A stretch of DNA of 64,000 nucleotides from an uncultured Eubacteriales bacterium (GTDB lineage Bacteria; Bacillota; Clostridia; Christensenellales; Aristaeellaceae): the NCBI GenBank assembly GCA_902781095.1, contig CACZHW010000003.1, forward strand, positions 95,561 to 159,560. The letters run 5' to 3'. Each line of letters begins with the position of its first letter. The stretch's first letter is position 1. The position numbers and the translations under genes were made by a program. Of this stretch, positions 40,289-48,044 are shown one piece after another. A model generated the notes under the pieces. That model saw nothing but the letters and a program-made list of their open reading frames with translations. It searched no databases and had not been told where the DNA came from.

Positions 40289-42459
40289 TCAGGATCGACA
40301 AAAAAGAGGGGCTTGCGCTCCTTTTCTGCGCGGCGCTCATTGCGGCCGTCTTTATGACCGGCGTGCTGGACAAATGCCAGACGTGGGGGACAATGGAGTG
40401 GAGCTACCTGCATTTTATGGAGCAGGACCCCGAACACCCGCATTACGGGATTCAGAACACCGGGCCGGAATTCAACCTGCCCAAGGGGACTTACAGGCTC
40501 AAGTTCTGCATTGAAACGGACGGCTCCGGGACCGTGCGCCTGGCCTCGACCAACGACGCGCCGATTGAGCCTGCCGCATTTCCCTTCTCCCGGGACCAGT
40601 ACGAGCAGGTCGTGCAGTTTGAAATCGGGGAATCCGCCAAGCAGGTGGACATCCAGGTCGACTTTGAGTCCGGCACCTATTACGAGATGGGCGAGACGCG
40701 CCTGTACACGCCCTTTTACAAGGACAACGCGTTTACCTTCGCCTTTGTCCTGCTCGGCTGCTGGGCTTTGGCCGTCCTCTGGCGGCACCGGCTGCTGAGC
40801 GGGGAGCGGGGTGTGCTGCTCATGCTGATGGCCGTAGCGGTTCTGTTCGCCAGCGCGCCGGCTCTGAAGGAAAACCTGAGCGTGTTCCACGATACCCGGT
40901 ACCATTCAGCGCGGATGCGCAACCTGGCGGACGGCCTCCTCTCCGGGCAGTTTCCGGTCCGCCTCGGCGGATTCAGTTACAACGGGTACGGCGCGATTAC
41001 ATCCGTCTTTTATCCGGACCTCTTCCTGTACCCGTTTGCGGCCATGCTGATTGCAGGCGCTTCCATCCAGTATGTGATGAACGTCATCCTCATCGCCTGC
41101 AACCTTCTGGCGTGCTTCACCCTGTTTGCCTGCGGCAGAAGGATCTGGCGATCCGAAAGGGCTGGCGCCTTTGCGGCCATTCTGTACGTCCTGTCCGTGT
41201 ACCGCGTTACGGATGTGTGCGTCCGTTTCGCCCTGGGGGAGATGCTGGCCATGGGCTTTCTGCCCCTGTTTCTCTGCGGGCTGTGGGAGACGGTATGGGG
41301 CGATGCGCGGGCCTGGTACAAGCTGGGCATCGGCGCGGCCTGCATCTTTCTCAGCCATATGATCAGCACGTTCCTGTGCGTCCTGCTGGCATTCGCCGTC
41401 GTGATACCGGCTGCCCGGCGCGTGCTGAAGGAAGGCCGGTGGCGTGCGCTTCTCAAGGCCGTGCTGCTGGCGCTGGCCCTCTCCGCTTACCACATCGGTC
41501 CGCTGCTGAGCTACCTCGGGCAGGGCATCGGGGCGGACGCGTCCCTGTTTACGACGACGATGGCCGGGACGGCCGTCGCGCCGGCCCAGCTGCTGCTGAA
41601 GGGGACGGGAAACCTCAGCAAACTGCCCACGGACGGCACGCTGTCCTTTATGCCGCTTGAAATCGGGCTGCCGCTGTTAACCGGCGTCGCCCTGGCGGCC
41701 GGAAGCGCCCTTGAATCCGGGCGGGCGGAATGGGACGGGGATACGCGGGTTTCGCTGCTGTTCATCGCCGTCGGCGCGTGGTTCGCGCTGATGAGCACCA
41801 CGCTGTTCCCCTGGAGCTACGTCTCCGTGGTGACGAAGCTCTTCGACAGGATTCAGTTCGCATACCGTTACCTGATGTTTCCGGCGCTGCTGTTTTCTCT
41901 GGTCGGCGGCAGGGCATTCGCCCGGCTGTGCACGGCGCAGAACCGGACGCTGGTTTCCGCCGTGGTTTTGTGCGCGGCGGTTTCCGCGGTGCTGCCCACG
42001 CTGACGGAGCAGACCCGCCATTACGAGTTCTACGAGTTCGGAAGGGACGTGTCCCCGGACATCAAACAGTTTACCGAGTACTGTCTGCCGGAGGCGGACA
42101 TGAACGAGACGCGGTACCGGGCCGTCGAAACGCAGGGCGAAATTACCCTGAGGGATGCGGTGAAACGGGGGGCCTCCTTTACGGCGACGGCCGAGGCGGC
42201 GGGGGATGCCTCCGTCACGCTGCCGCTGTTCGCCTTCGACGGGTACGAGGCGCGCCTCGGAGGAGAGAGGCTGTCCTGCGGGAAAACGGAGACCGGAAAG
42301 CTGGTCGTATATATTCCGAAGGGCAGCAGCGGCACGCTGAAAGTCTTCTTCGCCGGCAAGCGAATCTGGAGGCTCGGGGATGCGCTCACCCTGCTGACCC
42401 TCATCTGTCTTTGCGCCTGGCGCATGAATCTGCACCGGAGGTACCAAACAAATGCCTAA
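40285..42459 (+). CDS. large membrane protein, PTPS-related/GT-C-like
   Basis: 724 aa. TM1 near the start, then an extracytoplasmic beta-rich domain (about 35-145), about ten more helices (150-560) and a C-terminal outside domain (560-700) ending with a last helix. 'NGYGAITSVFYPDLFLYPF' and 'VCVRFALGEMLAMGFLPLFLCGLWE' match the so-called 6-pyruvoyl-tetrahydropterin-synthase-related membrane family, which is probably a GT-C-type glycosyltransferase despite its name. ATG 40285 is chosen from the ATGA overlap; the longer frame upstream lies within the preceding gene. Overlaps the next GT2 gene by 8 bp. Confidence 0.8.
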   Translation: MIRIDKKEGLALLFCAALIAAVFMTGVLDKCQTWGTMEWSYLHFMEQDPEHPHYGIQNTGPEFNLPKGTYRLKFCIETDGSGTVRLASTNDAPIEPAAFPFSRDQYEQVVQFEIGESAKQVDIQVDFESGTYYEMGETRLYTPFYKDNAFTFAFVLLGCWALAVLWRHRLLSGERGVLLMLMAVAVLFASAPALKENLSVFHDTRYHSARMRNLADGLLSGQFPVRLGGFSYNGYGAITSVFYPDLFLYPFAAMLIAGASIQYVMNVILIACNLLACFTLFACGRRIWRSERAGAFAAILYVLSVYRVTDVCVRFALGEMLAMGFLPLFLCGLWETVWGDARAWYKLGIGAACIFLSHMISTFLCVLLAFAVVIPAARRVLKEGRWRALLKAVLLALALSAYHIGPLLSYLGQGIGADASLFTTTMAGTAVAPAQLLLKGTGNLSKLPTDGTLSFMPLEIGLPLLTGVALAAGSALESGRAEWDGDTRVSLLFIAVGAWFALMSTTLFPWSYVSVVTKLFDRIQFAYRYLMFPALLFSLVGGRAFARLCTAQNRTLVSAVVLCAAVSAVLPTLTEQTRHYEFYEFGRDVSPDIKQFTEYCLPEADMNETRYRAVETQGEITLRDAVKRGASFTATAEAAGDASVTLPLFAFDGYEARLGGERLSCGKTETGKLVVYIPKGSSGTLKVFFAGKRIWRLGDALTLLTLICLCAWRMNLHRRYQTNA

Positions 42460-43744
42460 AGTATCGATCGTCGTACCGGTTTACAACGCCGAAAAGGCGC
42501 TGAAACGGTGCGTTGACAGCATCCTGAACCAGGACTACACAGATTTTGAACTGATCCTGGCGGACGACGGCAGCACCGACGGCTCGCCGGCGATACTGGA
42601 TGCGTATGCCGCGGCAGACGGCCGCGTGCACGTCATCCATAAAAAAAACACCGGCGTCTCGGATACGAGAAACCAGGCGCTGGCCATGGCGCGGGGAGAA
42701 TACATTCAGTTCGCGGATGCGGATGACTGGCTCGTGCCGGAGGCGACGGGCGCTTTTGTGCGCGCCGCGGAGAGCAGCGGGGCCGGCCTCGTCATCTCGG
42801 ATTTCTACCGGGTGGTGGGCAACCGCACCTCGCTCAAGGGCTCCATCGACACGGACGGACTGATCACCCGTGAAGAGTACGCGGAAAACATGAGCAAGAG
42901 CCCGGCGGATTTCTATTACGGCGTGCTGTGGAACAAGCTGTTCCGCAGGGACGTCATCGAGCGGTACTCCCTTCGGATGGACGAGAACCTTCAGTGGTGC
43001 GAGGACTTCATCTTCGACATGGAGTACATCCTCCACATCGAGCGCATCTATGTGCTCCGGGTGCCGCTCTATTACTACGTAAAGACGGAGGGTAGCCTGA
43101 TCTCGAAGGGGATGAACATGCCCGACATCGTGCGCATGAAGCTGAACGTCATCGAGTATTACACCGGGTTTTATAAAAACATCTACACCGCCGCGGACTA
43201 CGCGATCAAGCGGCCGATCATCTACGGCTTTTTGCTGGATTTCGCCCATGACGACTCCGCCATTCCCGGCCTGCCCGGCACGAAGCGCCTGGGGGAGGAA
43301 CGGACGAAGGCCTCCCACGAGGTGGTCATGGACGACCTGTGGACGAGGAACTACTACGAGAGCCGGCTGCTGGAGAGAAATTTCCGCAGCGTTGCGCAGC
43401 AGACTGGGCTGGACCTCAAAGAGGTCCGGATTCTCGCCTATCTCCGGCATATCGGGGGAATCGACAGCTTCCGGGAACTCGCCGAATTCATCGGCATCAC
43501 GCAGATTATGCTGTATGCGTACCTGGAAAGGCTGTCCTTCCGGAAACTGATCGAGCTGGAACTCAAACGGCCCGGCTCTGTCAGGCTGACCCCGCAGGCC
43601 GGGCACGTCATGTCGCTGATTGAGAATGCCATCCAGAACGCCGCCCAAACCTGCCGGGAAAACATGACGGCGGAAGAGGCCGAGGCGTATGAAGCGCTGC
43701 GGAAAACGGCGTTTGGCGCGCTGCAGAAACGGCTGGAGATCTGA
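42452..43744 (+). CDS. glycosyltransferase family 2 with MarR-like C-terminal domain
   Basis: 430 aa. Residues 1-230: GT2 domain ('VSIVVPVYNAEKAL', 'ADDGSTDGSP', 'NTGVSDTRNQAL', 'FADADDW'). Residues about 310-430 look like a MarR-family winged helix: helix 'DLKEVRILAYLRHIGG', HTH-like 'SFRELAEFIGITQIMLYAYL', wing ending 'SVRLTPQAGHVMSLIE', then the dimerisation helices with 'MTAEEAEAYEALRKT' as in MarR ('LSPEE..L..LL'). No stop or frameshift separates the two, so the fusion appears real. Whether the tail binds DNA or is a converted dimerisation module is unknown. Overlaps the previous gene by 8 bp. Confidence 0.88.
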   Translation: MPKVSIVVPVYNAEKALKRCVDSILNQDYTDFELILADDGSTDGSPAILDAYAAADGRVHVIHKKNTGVSDTRNQALAMARGEYIQFADADDWLVPEATGAFVRAAESSGAGLVISDFYRVVGNRTSLKGSIDTDGLITREEYAENMSKSPADFYYGVLWNKLFRRDVIERYSLRMDENLQWCEDFIFDMEYILHIERIYVLRVPLYYYVKTEGSLISKGMNMPDIVRMKLNVIEYYTGFYKNIYTAADYAIKRPIIYGFLLDFAHDDSAIPGLPGTKRLGEERTKASHEVVMDDLWTRNYYESRLLERNFRSVAQQTGLDLKEVRILAYLRHIGGIDSFRELAEFIGITQIMLYAYLERLSFRKLIELELKRPGSVRLTPQAGHVMSLIENAIQNAAQTCRENMTAEEAEAYEALRKTAFGALQKRLEI

Positions 43745-43746
43745 AC

Positions 43747-43760
43747 GCCCGGCGCCGGGC
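43747..43760. repeat. GC-rich palindrome between convergent genes
   Basis: GCCCGGCGCCGGGC, a perfect 14 bp palindrome directly after the GT2 stop and before the convergent gene. It may act as a hairpin but has no T-run on either side. Confidence 0.4.
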
Positions 43761-43785
43761 TGCCGGATGCCGGCCGGGGAGCCGC

Positions 43786-44370
43786 TCAGCGCGTAAGGCC
43801 GACCACGATGGAGGAGACGGTCATCGTTTCCGGTTCAATGAGGTAGCGGCAGTAAACGTGCTCGTAGTTGCGGTAATTGTCCCGGGTGCCCGGCGGATAG
43901 GCGCTGACGGGGGACAGGAGGAGAATGACGATCTCGCGCCCTTCTTCTTCGGTGAGCAGCCCCCTCGGCGGAAGGGCGGTCATGACGCCGTTGGCGTTTT
44001 CAAAGTAGTCCGCGCAGTACAGGATCTGTTCATCCGCCGGCTGGGCGCCGCTGTAGTCCGTCGGATACACGGTGAAGATCTTGTCGATGGAGTCGCCCAC
44101 GCTGATTCCCCGGGGTCCGTCGCTCAGGTGCAGGCTTCCGCTCTTTTGGATTTCCTGAACCCACCGGGCCTCAAGGTCGGAGAGGGAGAAGGGCGCGCTG
44201 CTGTCAAAGGGCAGCACGGAAGGAGCGGTTTCGGACACCGGTGCTTCGCTTTCCCTTTCAGGGGTTGCCTTGATCACCAGAAGGCTCAGCAGGATGCACA
44301 GGAGCGCTGCGATGAGCAGCAGCAGCGCCGGGTGGATGGCCTGCGGCTTTTTGCGGGTACTAACTGGCAT
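43786..44370 (-). CDS. small membrane-anchored protein of unknown function
   Basis: 194 aa from ATG 44370. Basic N-terminus, one transmembrane helix ('ALLLLIAALLCILLSLLVI', about 15-33), then a Pro/Ser/Glu linker and an outside domain of about 130 residues containing two Cys ('LYCADYF', 'HVYCRYL'), possibly a disulfide. A longer start (TTG 44418) is rejected because it lies at the -10 element TATAAT (44415-44410). I do not recognise the domain. Single gene, divergent from the RmuC-like gene. Confidence 0.7.
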   Translation of the reverse strand: MPVSTRKKPQAIHPALLLLIAALLCILLSLLVIKATPERESEAPVSETAPSVLPFDSSAPFSLSDLEARWVQEIQKSGSLHLSDGPRGISVGDSIDKIFTVYPTDYSGAQPADEQILYCADYFENANGVMTALPPRGLLTEEEGREIVILLLSPVSAYPPGTRDNYRNYEHVYCRYLIEPETMTVSSIVVGLTR

Positions 44371-44409
44371 GGTCTTCTGTCGTCTCCTTCTGAACTTCTT
44401 TTGCAGTTT

Positions 44410-44415
44410 ATTATA
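44410..44415 (-). promoter_or_regulatory. -10 element of the small anchored protein gene
   Basis: TATAAT on the minus strand; the -35 region is poor. It decides the start codon of the gene (ATG 44370 and not TTG 44418). Confidence 0.5.
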
Positions 44416-44453
44416 CAATGATTCGCTTTAGCATAAAAGGGATGTGAGCAATT

Positions 44454-45671
44454 ATGCAGAGATTTGTGAACTGGACGGGGAAGCTGAGCGTGGAAACGGG
44501 GGTATTCTACGCCGTCATGCTGGGGCTTCTGTCCCTCCTGGCCGTATTGCTGCTGGTTTACTGCATCAGCAGGGTAAGAAACGGCCGGAGACAGCAGGAG
44601 GCGGTTTCGCAGGCACTGGAGACGCAGCGCGCCTCCGTCGAGGCCATCAACAGCCTGAAGGACGACCTGGTGCCGCAGCGGGAAGTGGAAGAGAAACTGA
44701 AGGGGATCGAGGAGACATTGTCCCAGGTCATCAGCGAAATCCGCAACACGCAGCAGGGACAGATGGACGCGATCAGCGGCCAGCTGAGAAAGGCCAGCCT
44801 CATCACCCAGGACAGCACGGCCAGGTTTCAGGAGCAGCTGAACGCCCTGGACCAGCAGCTCTCGAGCCTTGGCGCGAGCCTCCGGAACAATCTGCTGCCG
44901 GAACAGCTGTCCGAGATCCGGGAGACGATCAGCGACGGCTTCCGGCAGCTGAAGAGCGCGGAAGACAGCGCCGACGAGGCGGATTCGCTGTTCACCCGGG
45001 CGGAACCGGCAGATACCGGCAGCACCAGCGAGAGCAGCCCGGAGACCCTCGCGGAAAAACTGGACAGGACTTTGGAAAGCCTGAACGGCGTGCAGCGGAT
45101 TCTTGCGGCACGTGCGCACCGGACCGGCGCGCCGGACGCGCTTTTCGGCCTGCTGCGTTCTGCGGATGCCTCCGTCATCCTGCATGCGCTGCTGAATCCG
45201 CAGCAGTATGCGGCAAAGGTGAAGACCGGCCGGGGCACGGCGGACTACGCGATCCGGGTGGCGGTCGGCCGGACGGGGAGGGAAGAGGCGCTGCTCCCCG
45301 TAGACTGCGGCTTTGTCCCGTACCGCTACGGCCGGCCGGCCGGCGGCAGAGAGGACGCCGGTCTGATCGAGCGTCTGCTGCAGGAATACCTGCCGGAGAA
45401 GGTTCAGACGCTGATTTCGCCGCCGGAGACGACGGACTATGCCATCCTGTATATCGACGATGCGGACATCTATCTGGAGGCGCTGCGCTGCCCGGGCCTG
45501 ACGGAGCGGATTTACGCGCGGTACCGCGTCATCCTGGCCAACCCGGCCTTTTTGACTGCACTGGTGTCCAGCTGCTGCGACGGAACTGAACTGTGCAGGG
45601 CCGAACGGCTGACGGCGGAGGCCCAAAAGCAGCTCACTGATCTGCGCGCGGAGCAGCGGGCCGGCCGGTAA
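44454..45671 (+). CDS. divergent RmuC-like protein with N-terminal membrane anchor and coiled coil
   Basis: 405 aa. TM helix about 18-40, long coiled coil about 45-200 rich in Gln/Glu/Leu, then a C-terminal region (about 255-390) that follows the RmuC pattern: 'LLPVDCGFVPYRYG' in place of the LPxDxKFP motif, 'YLPEKVQTLISPPETTDYAILYI', then 'RVILANPAFLTALVSS'. RmuC is a nuclease-fold protein tied to limiting recombination; here the catalytic-looking Lys of the D-x-K motif is replaced ('DCGF'), so it may be inactive or specialised. Expressed from its own upstream region. Confidence 0.7.
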   Translation: MQRFVNWTGKLSVETGVFYAVMLGLLSLLAVLLLVYCISRVRNGRRQQEAVSQALETQRASVEAINSLKDDLVPQREVEEKLKGIEETLSQVISEIRNTQQGQMDAISGQLRKASLITQDSTARFQEQLNALDQQLSSLGASLRNNLLPEQLSEIRETISDGFRQLKSAEDSADEADSLFTRAEPADTGSTSESSPETLAEKLDRTLESLNGVQRILAARAHRTGAPDALFGLLRSADASVILHALLNPQQYAAKVKTGRGTADYAIRVAVGRTGREEALLPVDCGFVPYRYGRPAGGREDAGLIERLLQEYLPEKVQTLISPPETTDYAILYIDDADIYLEALRCPGLTERIYARYRVILANPAFLTALVSSCCDGTELCRAERLTAEAQKQLTDLRAEQRAGR

Positions 45672-45736
45672 GCGGGGGCGCGCCGCGCCTGCGGAAAGGG
45701 CAAACGACCCTTCAAATTATTGTGTATTTTTGGAGA

Positions 45737-45771
45737 AGCACATTGTTTTTTACGAAACAATGTGCTATAAT
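45737..45771 (+). promoter_or_regulatory. promoter with overlapping 12+12 bp palindromic operator
   Basis: Arms AGCACATTGTTT (45737-45748) and AAACAATGTGCT (45755-45766) are perfect inverted repeats separated by 6 bp. The -35 TTGTTT (45743-45748) is inside the left arm; the -10 TATAAT (45766-45771) starts at the last base of the right arm; spacer 17 bp. A dimeric regulator bound here would block RNA polymerase. It does not look like a Fur box. Confidence 0.75.
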
Positions 45772-45815
45772 TTTGCCAAACTTCGGATCATGAATAGCCG
45801 AAAGGAGACGAAACC

Positions 45816-46829
45816 ATGAAAAAGATCCTGTGCACACTGCTGGCAGTCGCGCTGCTCGCTACAGCGGCCCTGGCGCTGGCGGACGACAACGTCCTGGTCA
45901 TCTATTCTCCGAACTCCGACACGGAAGTCGACAACATCATCCCCGCGTTTGAAGAAGCGACCGGTATCCATGTTGATCTGCTCTCCATGGGCACCGGCGA
46001 GTGCGTCACCCGTATCGATTCCGAGAAGGACAACCCCCAGGCGGACGTCATGTGGGGCGGCATGAACTACGGCGTGTACGTCCAGCACCCCGACCTGTGG
46101 GCGGAATACACCTCCCCGAACGAAGCGCTGATCGACGAGGGCTACCGTCAGGGCGCCGTCAAGGCTTACACCAACTCCAACCTGTCCGGTTCCGGCTGCC
46201 TCATCATCAACAACGAGCTGGCCAAGGAGCTGGGCGTCGAGATCAAAGGCTATGCCGATCTGCTGAACCCGGCGCTCAAGGGCAAGATCGCCTCCGGCGA
46301 CCCGACCAAGTCCAGCTCCGCCTGGGCGGAACTGACCAACATGCTGCTGGTCATGGGCGACGAGCCCTATGACGAGAAGGCGTGGGAGTTCGTCGAGAAG
46401 TTCGTGGAGCAGCTCGACGGCATCCAGCTGGATTCCTCTTCCGCGGTTTACAAGGGCACTGCGGACGGCGAATACGTCGTCGGCGTCTCTTACGAGGATC
46501 CGTGCATCCAGATGCTGGCCAGCGGCGCGGACGTGAGCGTCGTTTATCCGGAGGAAGGCACCGTCTGGCTGCCGGCCGCGACGGCTATCGTCAAGGGCGC
46601 CCCGCACGAGGCGAACGCGCAGGCGTTCATCGACTTCCAGCTCTCCAATGAGGGCCAGAGCATCTACGCGAACCTGACCACGCGTGCCGTCAACTCCTCG
46701 CTCCCGCTGGGCAACGAGTTCATGAAGCCCTTCAGCGAGATCAACGTGGTGTACGAGGACATCCCGTACTGCGCCGAGCACAAGACGGAGTGGCAGGCCC
46801 GCTACGCGGAAATCCGCGACCGCCGCTGA
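45816..46829 (+). CDS. ABC transporter substrate-binding protein, Fe3+-type
   Basis: 337 aa. Signal peptide about 1-22 ('LLAVALLATAALALA'), no lipobox Cys, so probably secreted or held by its permease. 'DNVLVIYSPNSDTEVDNIIPAFEEATG' (split here: start 'VLVIYSPNSDTEV') is the FbpA/AfuA-like opening, with 'ADVMWGGMNYGVY' and 'YPEEGTVWLPAATAIVKGAP'. Class members bind Fe3+, but related ones bind polyamines, thiamine or phosphonates; ligand here is uncertain. Very strong SD (AAAGGAG). Followed by a hairpin terminator that would keep its mRNA level above that of the ATPase and permease. Confidence 0.9.
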   Translation: MKKILCTLLAVALLATAALALADDNVLVIYSPNSDTEVDNIIPAFEEATGIHVDLLSMGTGECVTRIDSEKDNPQADVMWGGMNYGVYVQHPDLWAEYTSPNEALIDEGYRQGAVKAYTNSNLSGSGCLIINNELAKELGVEIKGYADLLNPALKGKIASGDPTKSSSAWAELTNMLLVMGDEPYDEKAWEFVEKFVEQLDGIQLDSSSAVYKGTADGEYVVGVSYEDPCIQMLASGADVSVVYPEEGTVWLPAATAIVKGAPHEANAQAFIDFQLSNEGQSIYANLTTRAVNSSLPLGNEFMKPFSEINVVYEDIPYCAEHKTEWQARYAEIRDRR

Positions 46830-46866
46830 TTCCGGTTTTACCGTTCATCCCTGCCGATGACACAAT

Positions 46867-46896
46867 CGGGCTGGTCGTCTGATCAGCCCGTTTTTT
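46867..46896 (+). terminator. intra-operon attenuating terminator
   Basis: CGGGCTGGTC (46867-46876), GTCT loop, GATCAGCCCG (46881-46890), then six T. Between binding protein and ATPase genes; partial readthrough gives the usual excess of binding protein. Confidence 0.8.
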
Positions 46897-46929
46897 CGAT
46901 CAGAGTCAAACGACACAGGAGGAGAGAAC

Positions 46930-48042
46930 ATGAGTGTAGATATCCGTATCGTCAAGGCGGTAAAGAAATACGGGGAGAATACCGTCATCCCCGATCTGAG
47001 CGTGGATATCCGAGCGGGCGAGTTTTTCACGCTGCTGGGCCCGTCCGGATGCGGCAAGACGACGCTGCTGCGGATGATTGCCGGATTCAACAGCATCGAG
47101 GGCGGCGACATCTTTTTCAACGACAGGCGCATCAATGACCTGGATCCTGCCAAGCGGAACATCGGCATGGTTTTCCAGAACTACGCCATTTTCCCGCACC
47201 TCTCCGTCCGCAACAACGTGGCCTTCGGCCTGAAAGAGCGCCGGCTGCCGAAGGCTGAGATCGCCCGGCAGACGGACAAGTTCATGAAGCTCATGCACAT
47301 CGACGAGTACGCCGACCGCATGCCGGACAGGCTCTCGGGCGGACAGCAGCAGCGCGTCGCACTGGCGCGTGCGCTGTGCATCGAGCCGGATGTGCTGCTC
47401 ATGGACGAGCCGCTGTCCAACCTGGACGCCAAGCTGCGCGTGGAGATGCGCACGGTCATCAAGGAAATCCAGAACAGCGTCGGCATCACGACGGTCTATG
47501 TCACGCACGACCAGGAAGAGGCCATGGCAGTTTCCGACCGCATCGCCGTGATGAACCTGGGCGTGATCCAGCAGATCGGCACGCCCAAGGCGCTCTACCA
47601 GCGGCCGGCCAACCTCTTCGTCGCGTCCTTCATCGGGCGCACCAACATACTGGACGGAGAGCTGCGGATGAAGGACGGCACGCCGGTGCTGGTCTTCAAA
47701 GACGGCTACAGCGTGCCGCTGGACAACGTGCAGCCGCAGTACCGCAGGGACGCGCCGGTCAAGGTTTCCGTGCGGCCGGAGGAATTTGTCATCAGCACGA
47801 AGGGGGAGGGCGTAAAGGCGAGGATCGACGACAGCGTCTTCCTCGGCCTCAACACGCATTACTTCGTGACGACGGCGGACGGCGTCAAGGCGGAGATTGT
47901 GCAGGAATCCCAGATCGACAGCATCCTGCCCAAGGGCATGGAAGTCAGCCTCGTCGTGAAGAAGGAAAAGATCAACGTGCTGACGGGCGACGGTGAGCAT
48001 AACATCCTGGAAGGCGTACAAAACGACAAGCAGGAGGGCTGA
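46930..48042 (+). CDS. ABC transporter ATP-binding protein, Fe3+/spermidine class
   Basis: 370 aa. Walker A 'GPSGCGKTT', Q loop 'VFQNYAIFPHLSV', signature 'LSGGQQQRVALARAL', Walker B 'VLLMDEP', H loop 'YVTHDQEEA'. C-terminal TOBE regulatory domain from about 240. Follows the binding protein and abuts the permease gene (2 bp gap). Energises the permease encoded next. Confidence 0.95.
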   Translation: MSVDIRIVKAVKKYGENTVIPDLSVDIRAGEFFTLLGPSGCGKTTLLRMIAGFNSIEGGDIFFNDRRINDLDPAKRNIGMVFQNYAIFPHLSVRNNVAFGLKERRLPKAEIARQTDKFMKLMHIDEYADRMPDRLSGGQQQRVALARALCIEPDVLLMDEPLSNLDAKLRVEMRTVIKEIQNSVGITTVYVTHDQEEAMAVSDRIAVMNLGVIQQIGTPKALYQRPANLFVASFIGRTNILDGELRMKDGTPVLVFKDGYSVPLDNVQPQYRRDAPVKVSVRPEEFVISTKGEGVKARIDDSVFLGLNTHYFVTTADGVKAEIVQESQIDSILPKGMEVSLVVKKEKINVLTGDGEHNILEGVQNDKQEG

Positions 48043-48044
48043 CC

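Noticed and set aside
43747..43760. GC palindrome as terminator
   Set aside because: No T-run on either strand; listed only as a repeat.
44371..44418. Longer N-terminus (TTG 44418) of the small anchored protein
   Set aside because: The codon lies at the TATAAT element, so it would not be transcribed.
45737..45771. Hairpin as terminator of the RmuC-like gene
   Set aside because: What follows is ATAATTTTG, not a run of T, and the -35/-10 spacing of 17 bp fits a promoter far better.
46930..48042. Fe3+-class ATPase as the missing ATPase of the flavin importer
   Set aside because: It lies in its own operon next to a fused FbpB permease and belongs to a different ABC class; sharing cannot be excluded but has no support.
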